A program made the position numbers and the translations under genes. The notes beneath the pieces were generated by a model, which was not told where the DNA came from, ran no database searches, and was given only the letters and a program-made list of their open reading frames with translations. Shown in pieces: positions 1 through 11,491 of a stretch of DNA of 64,000 nucleotides; position 1 is the first letter of the stretch, and the number at the start of each line of letters is the position of its first letter. Source of the DNA: Boswellia sacra (Eukaryota > Streptophyta > Magnoliopsida > Sapindales > Burseraceae); contig SNVD02010473.1 in assembly GCA_013180625.2 (NCBI GenBank), positions 1,612,001-1,676,000 on the forward strand. The letters are read 5' to 3'.

Positions 1-1379
1 TTGTGGCCTCAGAAAAATTAGCTTACTTACCTTGTATGGCTGCTTTTCAATGCTTTTGATTGACCTAAAAATAAAACAAAAATCTCTTTTTAGGTCACCA
101 TACAATTGTAAAACATTTCCCCTTTTTGGCTCTATTTCTATACTTACTTTGACAAACAATTTACAACAACACTTGTCTACTTTCAAAATTCACACAATTT
201 GGTAGACATCTTTTAGACACATACCTCATGTCTCATTAAAATTTTTTAGAGCAAATTGGGGTCATTAGGTCACTCAAAATAATCAAATTCATTACCTCAA
301 CCATCCTGCCACTGCATTGACTTCACTGAGCACTATCAACTTAAAAATTTGTAGGAATTTCAATCCCACTCAACTGGCTACGAAAATTTACAGGCTGGTA
401 TATAACATATATATATATATACCTCCATACCAAAAATCAGGGCTTTTCAAGGTGTTTAACCCATTCAAATCCATTTATTTCTAACTGCCCTGTTTTGGAA
501 ACTAAAAATTCCAGTTTTAACAAGCCAACTTTAAAAATCTATAACAATTCATACAGACATTCAATCTCAGTGAAAATTTACAGTCTCATATATGACACAT
601 AAAAGGACTTGTATACCAAAAATTAGATAATTCTATGAAGATTTGGACTTTCAATTAAAATCGTCTTCCTCTACTCTATTCTAAGACAGGGGAATGTGCA
701 ATACCATACCAGAAATTCAAAAATTCACTACAAATCACCTACTTCGAATTTTTGAGTGAATCCAATTGCTATACACTCCTGGACATGTCTATTTTCATCC
801 ATAAAAATTTCAGAACAAGAAATGTCCCACTGATTTTTGGTAATTTTCGGAACATGCACTGCTCAGTGTAACAAAATTTCTAGGATTTAAACTAAACTCT
901 CAATTCTAGCTTATATCTTCATCCTCTTGCTTAGATGCACTCAAAACTCATTCAAATTCATGTTTCTACACAAATTTTAGGCAGCACAAACAACAATTCA
1001 CATACTGACATCACAACCCAAAAGAATTCTTGCAAATACATACACAATAGCACAAGAATTCTAAAGGAGAGAAGAGTTCTTACCACTTGCTTGCTTGAAT
1101 TCTTGGTGAAGTTGTGTGTGTGGAGCTTAGAGGGAGTGAAGGGCTGGAACGTGTGTTTAGAGAGCAAGGATGGAAGAAATTCTAGAATTCTTCCTATTTA
1201 TTAAATATCATAAAGCACAATTTCCATTTAGTGCTACCTTCCTTTCCTCCTTTCCACTAAGCCCATCATCTCTCATCTATTACATTACAAATCCAACACA
1301 TAACACATTAATACATATATTACACATGTAACCATAACACATGTTATAATATACATTACAAAAAAAATAGGATATTACA
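1..1379 (-). mobile_element. Partial Ty3/gypsy LTR, reverse orientation, cut by window edge
   Basis: The stretch is the reverse complement of the first 1.4 kb of the long LTR at 21511-24084 and 28880-32146. The terminus reads ggatattaca at 1370-1379, the complement of the LTR start tgtaatatcc. The left edge matches the LTR near 22920, so at least the distal 1.1 kb of the LTR lies outside the window. It is more diverged from the two LTRs of the complete element than they are from each other; for instance the TATA region near 1195 is altered. It could be a solo LTR or one end of a minus-strand element, and the window cannot decide. The small reading frames around 935-1204 fall inside this LTR and are not genes. 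Confidence 0.88.
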
Positions 1380-1795
1380 ATATAACACAGAAGCAACCAT
1401 AGATACTACAACAGAAAAGTAAAAACTACACCACAATTTTATGAGATTCTGTTTATTAAACAAACCTACATCCACAGACGATATAAACCACAATCCATTA
1501 TGTAGTATGTTGGTTTACGAGACATAGAAGACTTTTACATTGATTTGAGTCACACAAATCCACTAACTTATTCTATGTAACGTTACTCATCCTTGAGACC
1601 TACACTAGTAAATCAATTCACCTCTCACTGTAATCATACAATATGTTAAACAACCTTTAACAGAAAAACCGTTAATAACACATATGAATACTCAAACAAA
1701 CATGAGTTCATCTTATCACAATCAAATAAAAACTCTAGGAGTTTAAACAAATAAAAGATACTCTCAAAACTTAAGCTAACAAGCTCTCTAAATAC
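1380..1795. other. Intergenic, nothing recognised
   Basis: AT-rich single-copy-looking DNA between the LTR terminus and the hAT-like element. I see no reading frame, RNA gene or repeat in it. Confidence 0.5.
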
Positions 1796-2563
1796 TAGGT
1801 ATGGCAAATTTTATATGATCCGTTAACAGGACACGAACCCATTCTATAAAAACGTGTTTTGGATCTAATATTATCGGATCGGGTCATTAATGGGTTAACA
1901 CGATAAAATCCGTTTGATATTAGACCGTGTCTGAGTTTATCCTATAAAAAACCGTTTAACCCATTAATATTAAGGATAATATAGTAAATTTATTTATGAT
2001 ACATGAAAAAATATAATAAAATGTAACAAATACTAATTTATAACTATGTTTAACCTAATTAAAATTATTTTAATACAATTACATCATCCTTTTCTTAGGA
2101 GTGTATGAGTATGACATTTTGATGAGAAATATAAAGAAGAAACTTATAAAATGACCTATTTCATTTTCAGAAATCATTCAATAATTGGATATTATCAGTC
2201 ATTTATCTTAAATATGCTTTAGATGGATCTTTAAATGATTTTTGATACAAAATTTTGTTTATATTTTTGTATTATATTAAATTTGGATATTTTAATAAAT
2301 TTCAAAATATTTGTTAGATTTTAAATTTATAAACTTTTGGTTGTATTATATGTTTAGAATTTATACATATCATATTACATATATTGTTGTCTAACTTAAA
2401 AAAAATAGATTAAATGGGTTAGATTCGAGTAATAAGTTAAGTTAACAGTCGAGTTTAGATTTCTAGATTTAGACCCAATAAGTTAATGGGTAGGATTTAT
2501 ATTAACATAATTTAATAGGACATGAATACGAAACCACTATAACACGACCCGTTACCAGGCCTA
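1796..2563. mobile_element. hAT-like non-autonomous element (MITE), 768 bp
   Basis: The element is bounded by short imperfect inverted termini, taggtatgg on the left and ccaggccta on the right. It is flanked by an 8-bp near-perfect direct repeat, ctaaatac (1788-1795) and ctaaatat (2564-2571). An 8-bp duplication is the hallmark of hAT transposons. Both subterminal zones carry GC-richer motifs related to acccgttaac around an AT-rich core, and there is no transposase frame. Assignment to hAT rests on duplication length and terminal sequence only. Confidence 0.7.
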
Positions 2564-4389
2564 CTAAATATTCAATGCATGTCCAACATTATTCACACAA
2601 CACAATTGTGGTTTTTTCTTTATACACGTTCAAGTGTTTCAGTTCAGCATATTTAAGAATTGCAGTTCAGTTACAATTTGTTTGCTGAACTTATCACATT
2701 CTCTTGATAAGAAATAGAGTTTAGATAAAATAAGATTATTCTAAATAAATATGAAATAATGAGAATAAATGATTATCTAGAACTTGGCCTTTATCACACG
2801 ATGTCAAAATAAACTAAAAGACAAACAACAATGTACCACATCATCAATATGCCATGTAGGCATGCTATCCTGGAGCGAACAGTTACTTAGAATATAATAA
2901 TAATAATAATAATAATAATATTCAAATATCTCATCCTAGACATATATATATATATTAAAAATAAATAATAACTGTAAAAATAATAAAATGACAACTATAA
3001 TATTTAAAAAATAATTATTTAATTTTATATGATATTAGTTATATTTAATATCATTATATAAATATATCTTATAAATTATTATTTTTTAAGTGAAGTTGAG
3101 TTATTATTAATAATTTATAATATTTTAAATATCATGAATTATAGGACTAGATTATATAATGATTTTAAAAAATATAAAATAAATATAAAATGATTAATAA
3201 CATTGTGTATTCTCTAATATTAATAAATTTTTTGTGAAAGATTTTCAAAATTTTTTAGCCCACTCAAAATAAATTTGTGGTTACGTCATTCATTGAGGCG
3301 TTATTTTTGGCTACACGGCTGTATATTAATATATAATCTTAACCTTTTAAAAAGCTTTAATATTAAATTTTAAAAACAATATAAAAGTTTTCGTAAAAAA
3401 ATAGCAATATTAATTTAATAATAAGATAGTGAATCTATCTCCACAAGTACAATGCATTATAATATGATCTGTTTATTTAGTATTTTGAATTTGCGCAAAG
3501 AAAATTATGGACTAAATAAAGCCCAAATAAAAACTGTTGGCAATATACACTTACAAATTTAAGGTTTATTCAACTTGGGAGAGAATTTCTGATCTTGTGT
3601 TCGCATTGGACAAAAAATGATGATCAATAACACCGACTCATCTTTTATTGGAGTCTTATGTTAACATGAAGACTCATTGGAGCTTCCTTCTTCAACTAAG
3701 ACAAAGATGATTCGTAGCTAAATTTGGACAATTCTGCACAAAGTTAAATATGGCTGGATTGAAGTCATTATTCGTTTGTCCCTACACTCTTTAAATTCAA
3801 TAATTGTGCGTCACGGCTCACGTGCCACAGTGAAAACAAAGGAAACTAGTGACTGCGGCAGTACTCATTCCCCAAATACCAATTTTATGAATTCTCGATG
3901 CAAGAGAACTTAGTTTGGTCTAAATTTTCATCTTTCTCTAACCAGTTATAGAGTTAATTTGTCACTTACAACATTCGTAATGTTATATGTACAAGCAGTT
4001 GATTGCAATTTCAACCGAAAAGAAAAGTATAACAGCCTATAATAGAAATAAACAATCGTCAATCATAAGTACATAATTGGCCTCTCTCATTTTCTTTCGC
4101 CAATGAAGGCAAAGTTAAGTGAAATTCCTGCCAAGGCATACAAATTGCAATAAAATAATAATATTTTTTTCAAATTGTATTCTAAAAAATGTGTATTTAA
4201 TATAGGCTTATTAATTAGATAGTACGACGATGAATAATATGATAAAATGTGTGAGTTTTTTAATTTTACGTTATGTCATTTGAAATTTATGATTTTGAGT
4301 TAAGTTTGTAGATGTCTATTAATACTCATTGTAATATGAAAGTCATAATGGATGCAATTATATATATAGAACAGATGGCCTAGACGAAA
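2564..4389. other. Intergenic DNA, right half duplicated at 42900-43640
   Basis: The left half (to about 3440) is very AT-rich with an ATA microsatellite. The right half (about 3480-4140) matches 42900-43620 in order and orientation. Shared landmarks include actaaataaagc, the block near tgatgatcaat, and tagtttggtctaaatttt. In both places it lies just left of a C-terminal DUF247 relic, so it is probably old 3' flank of a duplicated DUF247 gene. No gene is visible. Confidence 0.6.
2894..2921. repeat. (ATA)n microsatellite
   Basis: About nine uninterrupted ATA units. Confidence 0.9.
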
Positions 4390-4850
4390 GAAAGTATCCG
4401 GAGAATAATGGCGGCAATGACAAAGACTGAGGCTTATGGATTAATCAGATAATTTTGTTTCAAGATTGCCTTCCACTTGTACCAAGAGATTCTGCAGTAG
4501 GCGCCGTTTACTTGTCCGAAAGGTCATAATGGTAAAACATATCATTTACCATAGCAATCTCGTCAACCAGGTTACGAAATAAAAAAAAAAAAAAAATACC
4601 GCACTTTCGCTTTGGAACCAAATCTTTCGGAGTGTTAATAAGGCGACTTTTGATTATTTATAATTGAAATGCATTTTATTGCCATGCGATTGCTCATCAA
4701 ATTAAAGGCCAAGAGATTTCTGAATAGCCCTCCTGTTTCATTAATTATTACTAATTTTGGTGTTCCCAGAATCTCCTTTTTTTACTCTTTATGTATGTCG
4801 ATCAAATAAATTTATTCTTCGACCCAACGTTAAAACCAGACAAGTATAGC
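4390..4850 (-). pseudogene. DUF247 C-terminal relic (copy X)
   Basis: On the minus strand, 4760-4650 encodes a recognisable DUF247 stretch, with LFRNLLAF preceded by an IP-K-type strand, aligning with residues about 260-280 of the frame at 10250-11491. Around 4500-4395 the family's C-terminal segment appears, with KWKAILKQNY followed by the hydrophobic FVIAAIILRIL tail. A stop replaces the conserved Trp of the NPW motif. The piece between the two blocks is shifted or lost, and there is no N-terminal half. It is a dead fragment, and a copia element begins some 220 bp to its right. Confidence 0.75.
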
Positions 4851-5069
4851 TTGAGAAGCACCATTTAACCCATAGAAATTACAAAGGAATATTGACCACT
4901 TCCAGCTTTTCTACAGGATAATAAATTGATTCTAAATCATTGTTTGCCTTATGTTTCACAAAATAGCTGAATGGATTATAAGATATCACGTAGTGTGGAG
5001 CAAAGGTCTGGTAATCAAATTATCGACTAGAGGGCAAAGGCAAATGCTGATTAGCATAGAAAAACATTA
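4851..5069. other. Conserved flank shared by three DUF247 relics
   Basis: This non-coding block recurs at 35500-35720 and at 47257-47490. Shared landmarks are acaggataataaatt, tagctgaatggatt and ggtctggtaatcaaat. In all three places it lies to the right of a DUF247 C-terminal relic, which shows that the relics are duplicates of one locus. Here it ends where the copia LTR begins. Confidence 0.65.
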
Positions 5070-5658
5070 TGTGTGTTTGTGTGTATATATATATTGGAAT
5101 CTAGACAGAAGTGTTGGAGCTACGGCTCAAGAGGTAGCGAGCCACAACGTAGTAGTCTGTAGAAGCAATCTGTGTTCCAGGTAGGGAGGTTAGGGTTGCG
5201 GTGCAAAGGAGATTACGTTGAGGCACATCGACGAAGGAAAAGATGCTTTACTTGTGGTAGAAAGCTTTAAGCCGCGATGCAATGTGCATGGAGCCTCGGC
5301 ACCGTGTTGCGAACTGACACATATTTAAAGGATTCCTAATTGTATTTTGAGAGACTTTTGGGGCATTCTCTTAAAGGGTTTCTTGGGGAATGAAAACACA
5401 CCTAGAGAGAGCGTTGATCTCAGATTATTGAGACTTGTAAAGCCTTGTAATTGTTTTCTTCATAGTGAAAATTATTCTGTAATTTTCCTAGTGGAAGTAG
5501 GTTCATATCCAACTGAACCACTTAAATCTTTGTGTTTTTTGTTTGTGGTTGCTTGCTTCATTATTTGCCATTTGATTGATTTCTTTATTGTGTTACTTTG
5601 TTTATTGCTTGATTCTTGGGTGGAATTGGTTAGTTAAAGATCCTTAGTTCACAACAAT
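5070..5658 (+). repeat. Left LTR of copia element 1
   Basis: Matches 9498-10068 over most of its length. Both copies contain acacatatttaaaggattcc (TATA-like), cttttggggcattctctt, and the T-rich stretch with repeated ttgcttg. The left edge is set only approximately, because a short TG/TA repeat replaces the first 30 bases of the right copy. It ends before the primer site at 5660. Confidence 0.8.
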
Positions 5659-5659
5659 C

Positions 5660-5671
5660 TAGTATGAGAGC
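5660..5671 (+). other. Primer binding site of copia element 1 (degenerate)
   Basis: tagtatgagagc matches the usual plant initiator-Met primer site tggtatcagagc at 10 of 12 positions. It sits directly after the left LTR. Confidence 0.75.
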
Positions 5672-5729
5672 CTTTGGTTGGCGTGTTTCCGCATACAACT
5701 TGTTCGTGAAAATTCCTAAGTGAGAAGCA

Positions 5730-6512
5730 ATGGTTGTAACAAAGTTTTAAATAGAGAAGTTTAATGGAAAAGGTGATTTCGGTCTTTGAAGAAAGAAAAT
5801 GAGAGCTATTATAGGTAGTAGAGAAGTGCGCTAAAGCTTTTGGTGGTAAAATTGCTCATAGTATTGAACTTTCTGAGGAGGAGAAAGATGAGGTCATGGA
5901 GACAGCCTATAGCATTCTTATTCTCTACCTGATGGATAATGTACTGTATCAAATCGATAAAGAGTATACTGTAGTAAAAGTTTGAACTAAACTCGACTAT
6001 TTGTGTATGGTTAAATCTTGTCTAATAAGATTTATCTTAAAGAGCAATTGTTTGGGTTCAAGATGGATCCGTTTAACGCACTAGAAGATAACTTGATGAC
6101 TTTAAAAAGATCTTATACTTGATCTTGCTAATGTTAATGAGAAAATTAGTGAGGAAAATCAGGCAGTTATACTCTTGAAATCTTGACCATAAAATTTTAG
6201 GGAGGTTAAATATGGTAAAAATGGTCTTGATTTGGATGATGTACTTTGGACTCTAAGATCTACGGAGCTTGAGATCAAGACTGAACGATGAACTAGAAAT
6301 AGTGTAGAGTTTTGATCATGAGAGGTAGATCGAAGAAGAGAAAACAAAAAGGCAGATGAAAATCAAATCAAAGTTGAAGTTCAAGCAAGGCAAGAAGTGC
6401 TATCAGTGTAAAAAGGAGGGTCACTTAAGACATGACTGCCCTGAATGGAAGAACAAAAAAGAGAAAGCAGTTGAGGATGATGATGTAGCTATGGAGTCAA
6501 CATCTGGCTATT
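5730..6512 (+). pseudogene. Copia element 1 gag remnant
   Basis: Gag is the nucleocapsid and coat precursor of the element. A gag-type start with an EKFNGK motif is followed within a few codons by stops. The best-preserved part is the zinc knuckle CYQCKKEGHLRHDC (6398-6439, a CX2CX4HX4C motif) near the C-terminus. Several frameshifts separate the start from the knuckle, so no functional product is possible. Confidence 0.75.
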
Positions 6513-6526
6513 AAGGTGCACATGTT

Positions 6527-9419
6527 TTGACAATATCAGACATGAGATTTAATATTGAGTGGTTTCTCGATTTAGGCTGCACATTCCATATGTGTCCTAA
6601 AAAAGATTTTTTTTTTTCATATCAGTCAATAAATGGGGGAAAAGTTCTAATGGAGAATAATGCAGCTTGCGATATTATGGGAATTAAATGTGTCAAATTT
6701 AGGATGTTTGATGAAACTATCAAAATTTTGAAGGAAGTTAGGCCTATTTCTAGGTTAAAAAGGAATTTGATTTTCTTGGGCACGTTGGATAAATCGGGTT
6801 GTGAGTTCAAGGCATCATCTATGATGTTGCATATGATTAAGGGAGCACTAGTTGTTGAAGGCCAAGATTCAGAATGACTTGTATATGTTGCAAATGGGAG
6901 GTGTTACCTGGTGAATTAGTAGTTGGAGAAGCTACTGATAGGGATAAAACCAAGCTTTGGTATCAACGGCTTGGTCATATCAGTGAGAGAGGTCTAGAGG
7001 AGCTGAGCAATCAAGGGTTATTGTGGGGTAATCAAGTGGGTAAGCTTGAGTTATGCAAACACTGTGTCTTTGAGAAGCAATGTCGACTACGTTTCTTAAT
7101 GGGTGTTTATACGACAAAAGGTACTCTTGATTATGTGTATTTAGATCTCTAGGGTCCAGCTCGTAAGCCTTCATGTGATAGTAATAGAGACCATAGGATT
7201 GTGAGGCATAAGACAATTAGACACCCCTCAACATAATGGCTTAACAAAGGATGAAAAACACTTTGGTGGAGAAAGTTAGGTGCATGCCCTCTAATATAAG
7301 ACTGAATAAAGAGTTTTGGCTAGAAGTTATGAGTATTATAGCTTATTTAGTAAATAGAAATCCGTCTACAGCCATTGATTGTAAGACACCTGAGAAGATG
7401 TGGTGTGATAGACCAGCTAGTTATGACAACTTGAAAGTGTTTGATTGCACAACATATAAGATACGAACGATGAGAAGCTAGAGCCTAAAGCATTGAAATG
7501 CATATTTATAGACTACCCTAAAGGTACAAGAGGTTATAGATTATGGTATAGGGCTCAGGGAGTAACAAAACCTATTATCAGTAGAGATGTTATCTTTAAT
7601 GAAGATAAAATTTTGGGATTAAGTGCACAACATGATAGAGTTTTTAGGGGAGACAAATCTTAGGTAACTATTCAAAGTTGCATAGAGTTGGTTTTAAAGT
7701 GGAGCTTGCACAAGTTGTTTGTCAGCAAGTAACTGAAGATGTACATGGGGCTGAGTAATAACAACCACCACAATAGGATTATAGTCTTGCGAAGGACAGA
7801 GAGAGGAAGCAGATAAAACCTCTAGTATAGTATGGATAGTCTAACTTTATGGCTTATTTTACGATTGATGTTATTGATAAGAATGAGCCACTTACATACC
7901 TTGAGGCTATGAATTGTGATGAGTTTGTCAATCAAAAGAGGTAATGGTAGATGAGATTAATTCTTTGAAAAAGGATAAGACTTGGGATATTGTAAAGAGA
8001 CCTAAAAAATAAAAACTTGTTGGTTGCACATGGATATTCAAACAAAAGAAAGGTTTGTCAGGTGAAAAGCCTAGGTACAAGGCTAGGCTGGTGGCGAAGG
8101 GGTTTATAGAGCATAAGGGGATTAACTATAATGAGATTTTCTCTTATGTGGTAAAACACATGTCGATCAGGGTTTTTCTATCACTTGTGGTATATTTTGC
8201 TCTTGAGCTTGAGTAGATTGACGTCAAAACTACGTTTCTGCATGGTGAGTTAGAAGAGAATATCTACATGAGTCAACCTGAGGGATTTGAACTTCCAGGT
8301 CAAAAAGATTATGTTTGCTTGTTGAAGAAATAATTATATGTTTTAAAGCAAAGTCTAAGGCAATGGTATCTGTGGTTTAATACATTTATAACAGGTAATG
8401 GATTCTCTAAGTGTTCTTATGATAGTTGTATTTACTATAACAGAACTAATAGTCTTGATATATTCCACTTGCTCTTGTATGCTGATGATATGCTCATAGC
8501 TAGTAAGTGTCTAATGTTCAAAACTTGAAGAAATTGTTGCCAATTGAGTTTGACATGAAATACTTAGGGAAAGCTAAGAGGATCGATGTTGGGGATGGAT
8601 ATTCACAGAGATAAAACAATACACTTATTTTGAAGAAGTCTTGCATCTTTTAACATGGGTAGTGTAAAGTTATTAGTGTACCGGTAGCAGCATACTTTAG
8701 ACTCTTAACTGAGCAGTGTCCTAAGACAGATGAGGAGAAACTACAAATGAATAAGATTCCATATACAAATGCAATAAGGAGTGTTATGTACTTTAATGGT
8801 GTGCACTCGTCCAGATATTGCACTGGCTACATCAGTTATCAGCAAGTTCATGGCGAATTCGGGCAAGGTTCATTGGGATGCAGTTAAATGCTGCTAAGAT
8901 ACTTAAAAGGATCAATATGTACAAGATTGATGTTTGACAGAGCAGAACATGAAGGAACAGTTTTGAAGGTTTTGTGGATGCGGATTATGCAGGGCATCTT
9001 GATAAAAGGAGGCCTCAAACGGGCTACAGTTTCACACTTGGTGGAGAATATGTCAGTTGGAAAGCTCAGTTATAGTCCATTATTACTTTATCAACTAAAA
9101 AGTCTGAATATATAGTTGCACTAAAGCTATAAATGAAGCTTTGTAGCTTAGAAGGTTGGTAGTTGAACTTGGAGTGTCACAAGAGTCTTTGACGATGTTT
9201 TGTGATAGTTAAGGTGCTATACATCTGACAAAGAATCAAATGTATCATGAACGTAATAGACATATTGATGTGAGGTTACATTTTGTTTGTGATGTTTTCG
9301 CTAAAAGGCTTGTGAAGGTAGGAAAGATTCCTATTGAAGATAATCCAGTTGATATGGCTACAAAGATGGTATCCTTAAATAAGTTCATACATTGCCTACA
9401 TCTATTAAAGGTCTAAGAT
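6527..9419 (+). pseudogene. Copia element 1 pol remnant
   Basis: The domains in order are as follows. A protease trace has DLGCTFHM where an active protease has D-S/T-G, so the catalytic triplet is altered. The GAG-pre-integrase motif has LWYQRLGHIS (near 6955). The integrase N-terminal part runs straight into VRHKTIRH near 7200, so most of the catalytic core, roughly 100-120 residues, is missing. Next come the integrase C-terminal region (7251-7481), reverse transcriptase with RYKARLVAKGF (near 8070) and YADDMLIAS (near 8480), and the RNase H region up to about 9400. Stops and shifts occur throughout. Confidence 0.8.
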
Positions 9420-9497
9420 GAGGTTCTTTGATGAGTTATATTAATAGAATGCTGCAGTGGTACGAAGATAGAGGATTTAAAATCCAAGGTGGAGATT

Positions 9498-10068
9498 TGT
9501 TTTGTGGGGCTCTCAAATCTAAAGAAATTCAGATTCCAGATAGAAGCATTATAGCCGCAGCTTAAGAGGTAGCAAGCCGTGGTGCAGTAGTCTCTAGAAG
9601 CAATCTGTGTTCTAGGCAGAGAGCTTGGGGCCACGGCACAACTACGAAGGCCAGGACGCTTTACTTGTGGCAGAAAGCTTTAAGCTGCGGCACAATGTTG
9701 TATGGAGCTACAATGTCGTGTCCCGAACTAACACATATTTAAAGGATTCCTAATTGTATTTTAAGAGATCTTAAGAGAGACTTTTGGGGCATTCTCTTGT
9801 AGGATTTCTTGGGGAACGAAAACACACCTAGGGATAGTGTTGATCTCAGATTATTGAGAGTTGTAAAGCCGTATAATCCCTTTTTTTCATAGTGAAAATT
9901 ATATTGCAGTCTTCCCAGTAGATGTAGGATTCATATCGAGCCATACTACTTAAATCTTCTTTATTTGTGTTTGCTTGCTTGATTGTTTGTGATCTGATTG
10001 ATTTCTTTATTATGTTAGTTTGTTTATTGCTTGATTGTTGGATGGAACTGGTTGGTTAAAGATCTCTT
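9498..10068 (+). repeat. Right LTR of copia element 1
   Basis: Begins with tgttttgtggggc after the polypurine-type tract and matches the left LTR to gttggttaaagatc. The expected terminal bases (ttcacaaca in the left copy) are replaced by a TC/TA microsatellite, so the end is approximate. Confidence 0.78.
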
Positions 10069-10069
10069 A

Positions 10070-10118
<49 letters not shown>
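10069..10118. repeat. (TC)n(TA)n compound microsatellite
   Basis: About 12 TC units followed by about 13 TA units, exactly where the copia right LTR should end. Confidence 0.92.
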
Positions 10119-10249
10119 GTAGGCAACATTATACAAGTACAATAACATAATAAGCAACCAGCCAAGTACATTATGATTCTTTTAACTTCTGATTACACAA
10201 ACAATAAAAGTGAAATCCTCACAAAGCGCACAACTGGAATGGTAGAAAT

Positions 10250-11491
10250 CTACAAAGCAATGACAGAACAAATGGCTTGTATGAAGGTGAGAATGAGAAG
10301 AATAACAGCTGCGATGACTGAGATAGAGGCCCAGGGAGTATTGAAATAATTCTGTTTCAAGATTGCCTTCCACTTGTTCCAAGGGGCTTTGTAGTAGTCA
10401 TTTAGCTGTTCAACAAGATTGCTATAGTAAAAATTTTCAGCATTCCAATAAGTACCCTTGACAAATCTCTGAAAAATGGTTGCCTCATCTTCAGTATCCC
10501 ATAGCCAATGTTCGGTAACTCCACTTTGAATCACTAGGTCTACATCTTTTCGAGTATTCACAAGGTGACTGACAAGTAGAATGTAGTCATTCAAATCGAA
10601 GGTTTCCCCTCCGCATAGCTCGAAGGCTAAGAGATTTCTGTATGCAGGCTCTGTTGGAGTAAATACGTTCAATTTTGGAATTTTCAGAACCCCATTTTCG
10701 AATCGTATATCAAATAAATGATTTGTTGACCCCAACTCAAATTTGACTCCAGCTTGGGAAAGTTGCCTTAGAGTAGGTATAGAAAGAGTTGCGGGTCTTT
10801 GGTTTCCGCTCGGCTGATGACGGGGTAGTTTAAGACAAAGTCTTAACAAATCAAAAAAGTGCTTTGCGTTGGAATATTGCTCTCGTATCACATTCTCTTC
10901 CAGCAATAGAAAAACAAATTGATGTTTTATATGAAGACAGGTTAGCTCCAAAAAGGAATTTTCCCTACCATAAGAAATACTGCGAGGGATTTCAACCCTG
11001 GCTAGCTTAAACAAGCCATCAAGAATGAAAAACGGAAGCTGATTTTCTAGCATCCAAATGTCAAACATTATATCAGTATACCTGAATGATAATACTGGAT
11101 CTAATAAGAACTCAAAGAGGAAGGCAGCGTCCACTAAAATCATTTTCACGAACTCATTGCTTGCAAGAGTAATGTTTTCCGCATAACATTCACGCAAGCG
11201 TGCTTCTTTATCCTTTATATATGTAAGAAAATCCTCAATGTTTACCTCAGTTCGTCTAAGAAAAAATTTCAGGCATGCTATCTTGTTATCTTCCATCGCT
11301 TTTAGTTCTTCCGTGCCATAGTGAAGAGGGCCAATGGAAACTGTTCCAGGAGTGCATTGTCTTTCATGTGACTTTCGGAGTGCTCGAGGAATTCTATAGA
11401 TGCAACAAGAGCGGGAAGGCAAGTTGCTGGTTTCAAACTTCCTTTTCAAAGAATCTGCCAACCTCTTAATGTCAATCGATACATCCTGGCC
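10250..11491 (-). CDS. DUF247 (UPF0481) protein, start codon unresolved
   Basis: This is an uninterrupted frame covering essentially a whole DUF247 protein. Near the N-terminus are the family motifs CCIYRIP and PGTVSIGPLHYG. Then come FVKMILVDAAFLFEFLL, DIWMLENQLPFFIL, an AGVKFELG-containing middle, YRNLLAFE, and a C-terminal hydrophobic segment (SVIAAVILLILTFIQAI) before the stop, a predicted membrane anchor. Plant DUF247 proteins are about 400-500 residues and mostly of unknown function; in grasses DUF247 genes are linked to self-incompatibility. The frame is open back to a stop at 11540-11542, but no in-frame ATG precedes residue 56 of the stretch starting at 11461. Sister copies have ATG a few codons before QD-IDI-LADSL. 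Here an acceptor-like ctccag at about 11493 suggests an upstream exon, or the start has been lost. Confidence 0.8.
   Translation of the reverse strand, partial: GQDVSIDIKRLADSLKRKFETSNLPSRSCCIYRIPRALRKSHERQCTPGTVSIGPLHYGTEELKAMEDNKIACLKFFLRRTEVNIEDFLTYIKDKEARLRECYAENITLASNEFVKMILVDAAFLFEFLLDPVLSFRYTDIMFDIWMLENQLPFFILDGLFKLARVEIPRSISYGRENSFLELTCLHIKHQFVFLLLEENVIREQYSNAKHFFDLLRLCLKLPRHQPSGNQRPATLSIPTLRQLSQAGVKFELGSTNHLFDIRFENGVLKIPKLNVFTPTEPAYRNLLAFELCGGETFDLNDYILLVSHLVNTRKDVDLVIQSGVTEHWLWDTEDEATIFQRFVKGTYWNAENFYYSNLVEQLNDYYKAPWNKWKAILKQNYFNTPWASISVIAAVILLILTFIQAICSVIAL

Larger units (their letters stand above)
5070..10068 (+). mobile_element. Degenerate Ty1/copia retrotransposon (Tork-like)
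   Basis: Two related LTRs flank decayed gag-pol in the order gag, protease, integrase, reverse transcriptase, RNase H, which is the copia order. A degenerate initiator-Met tRNA primer site follows the left LTR, and a polypurine-type tract (aaggtggagattt) precedes the right one. The wording of the RT and RNase H motifs resembles the Tork/Tnt1 lineage. The body is about 5.0 kb with many stops and frameshifts and a large integrase deletion, so it is dead. The exact left LTR start and any target duplication are obscured by TG/TA repeats on the left and a TC/TA microsatellite on the right. Confidence 0.85.

Noticed and set aside
935..1204. 89-codon reading frame near the left edge
   Set aside because: Lies inside the reversed gypsy LTR; the matching LTRs at 21511 and 28880 do not keep the frame.
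5070..10068. Target site duplication for copia element 1
   Set aside because: Both ends run into simple repeats, so any match of TG/TA/TC bases would be meaningless.
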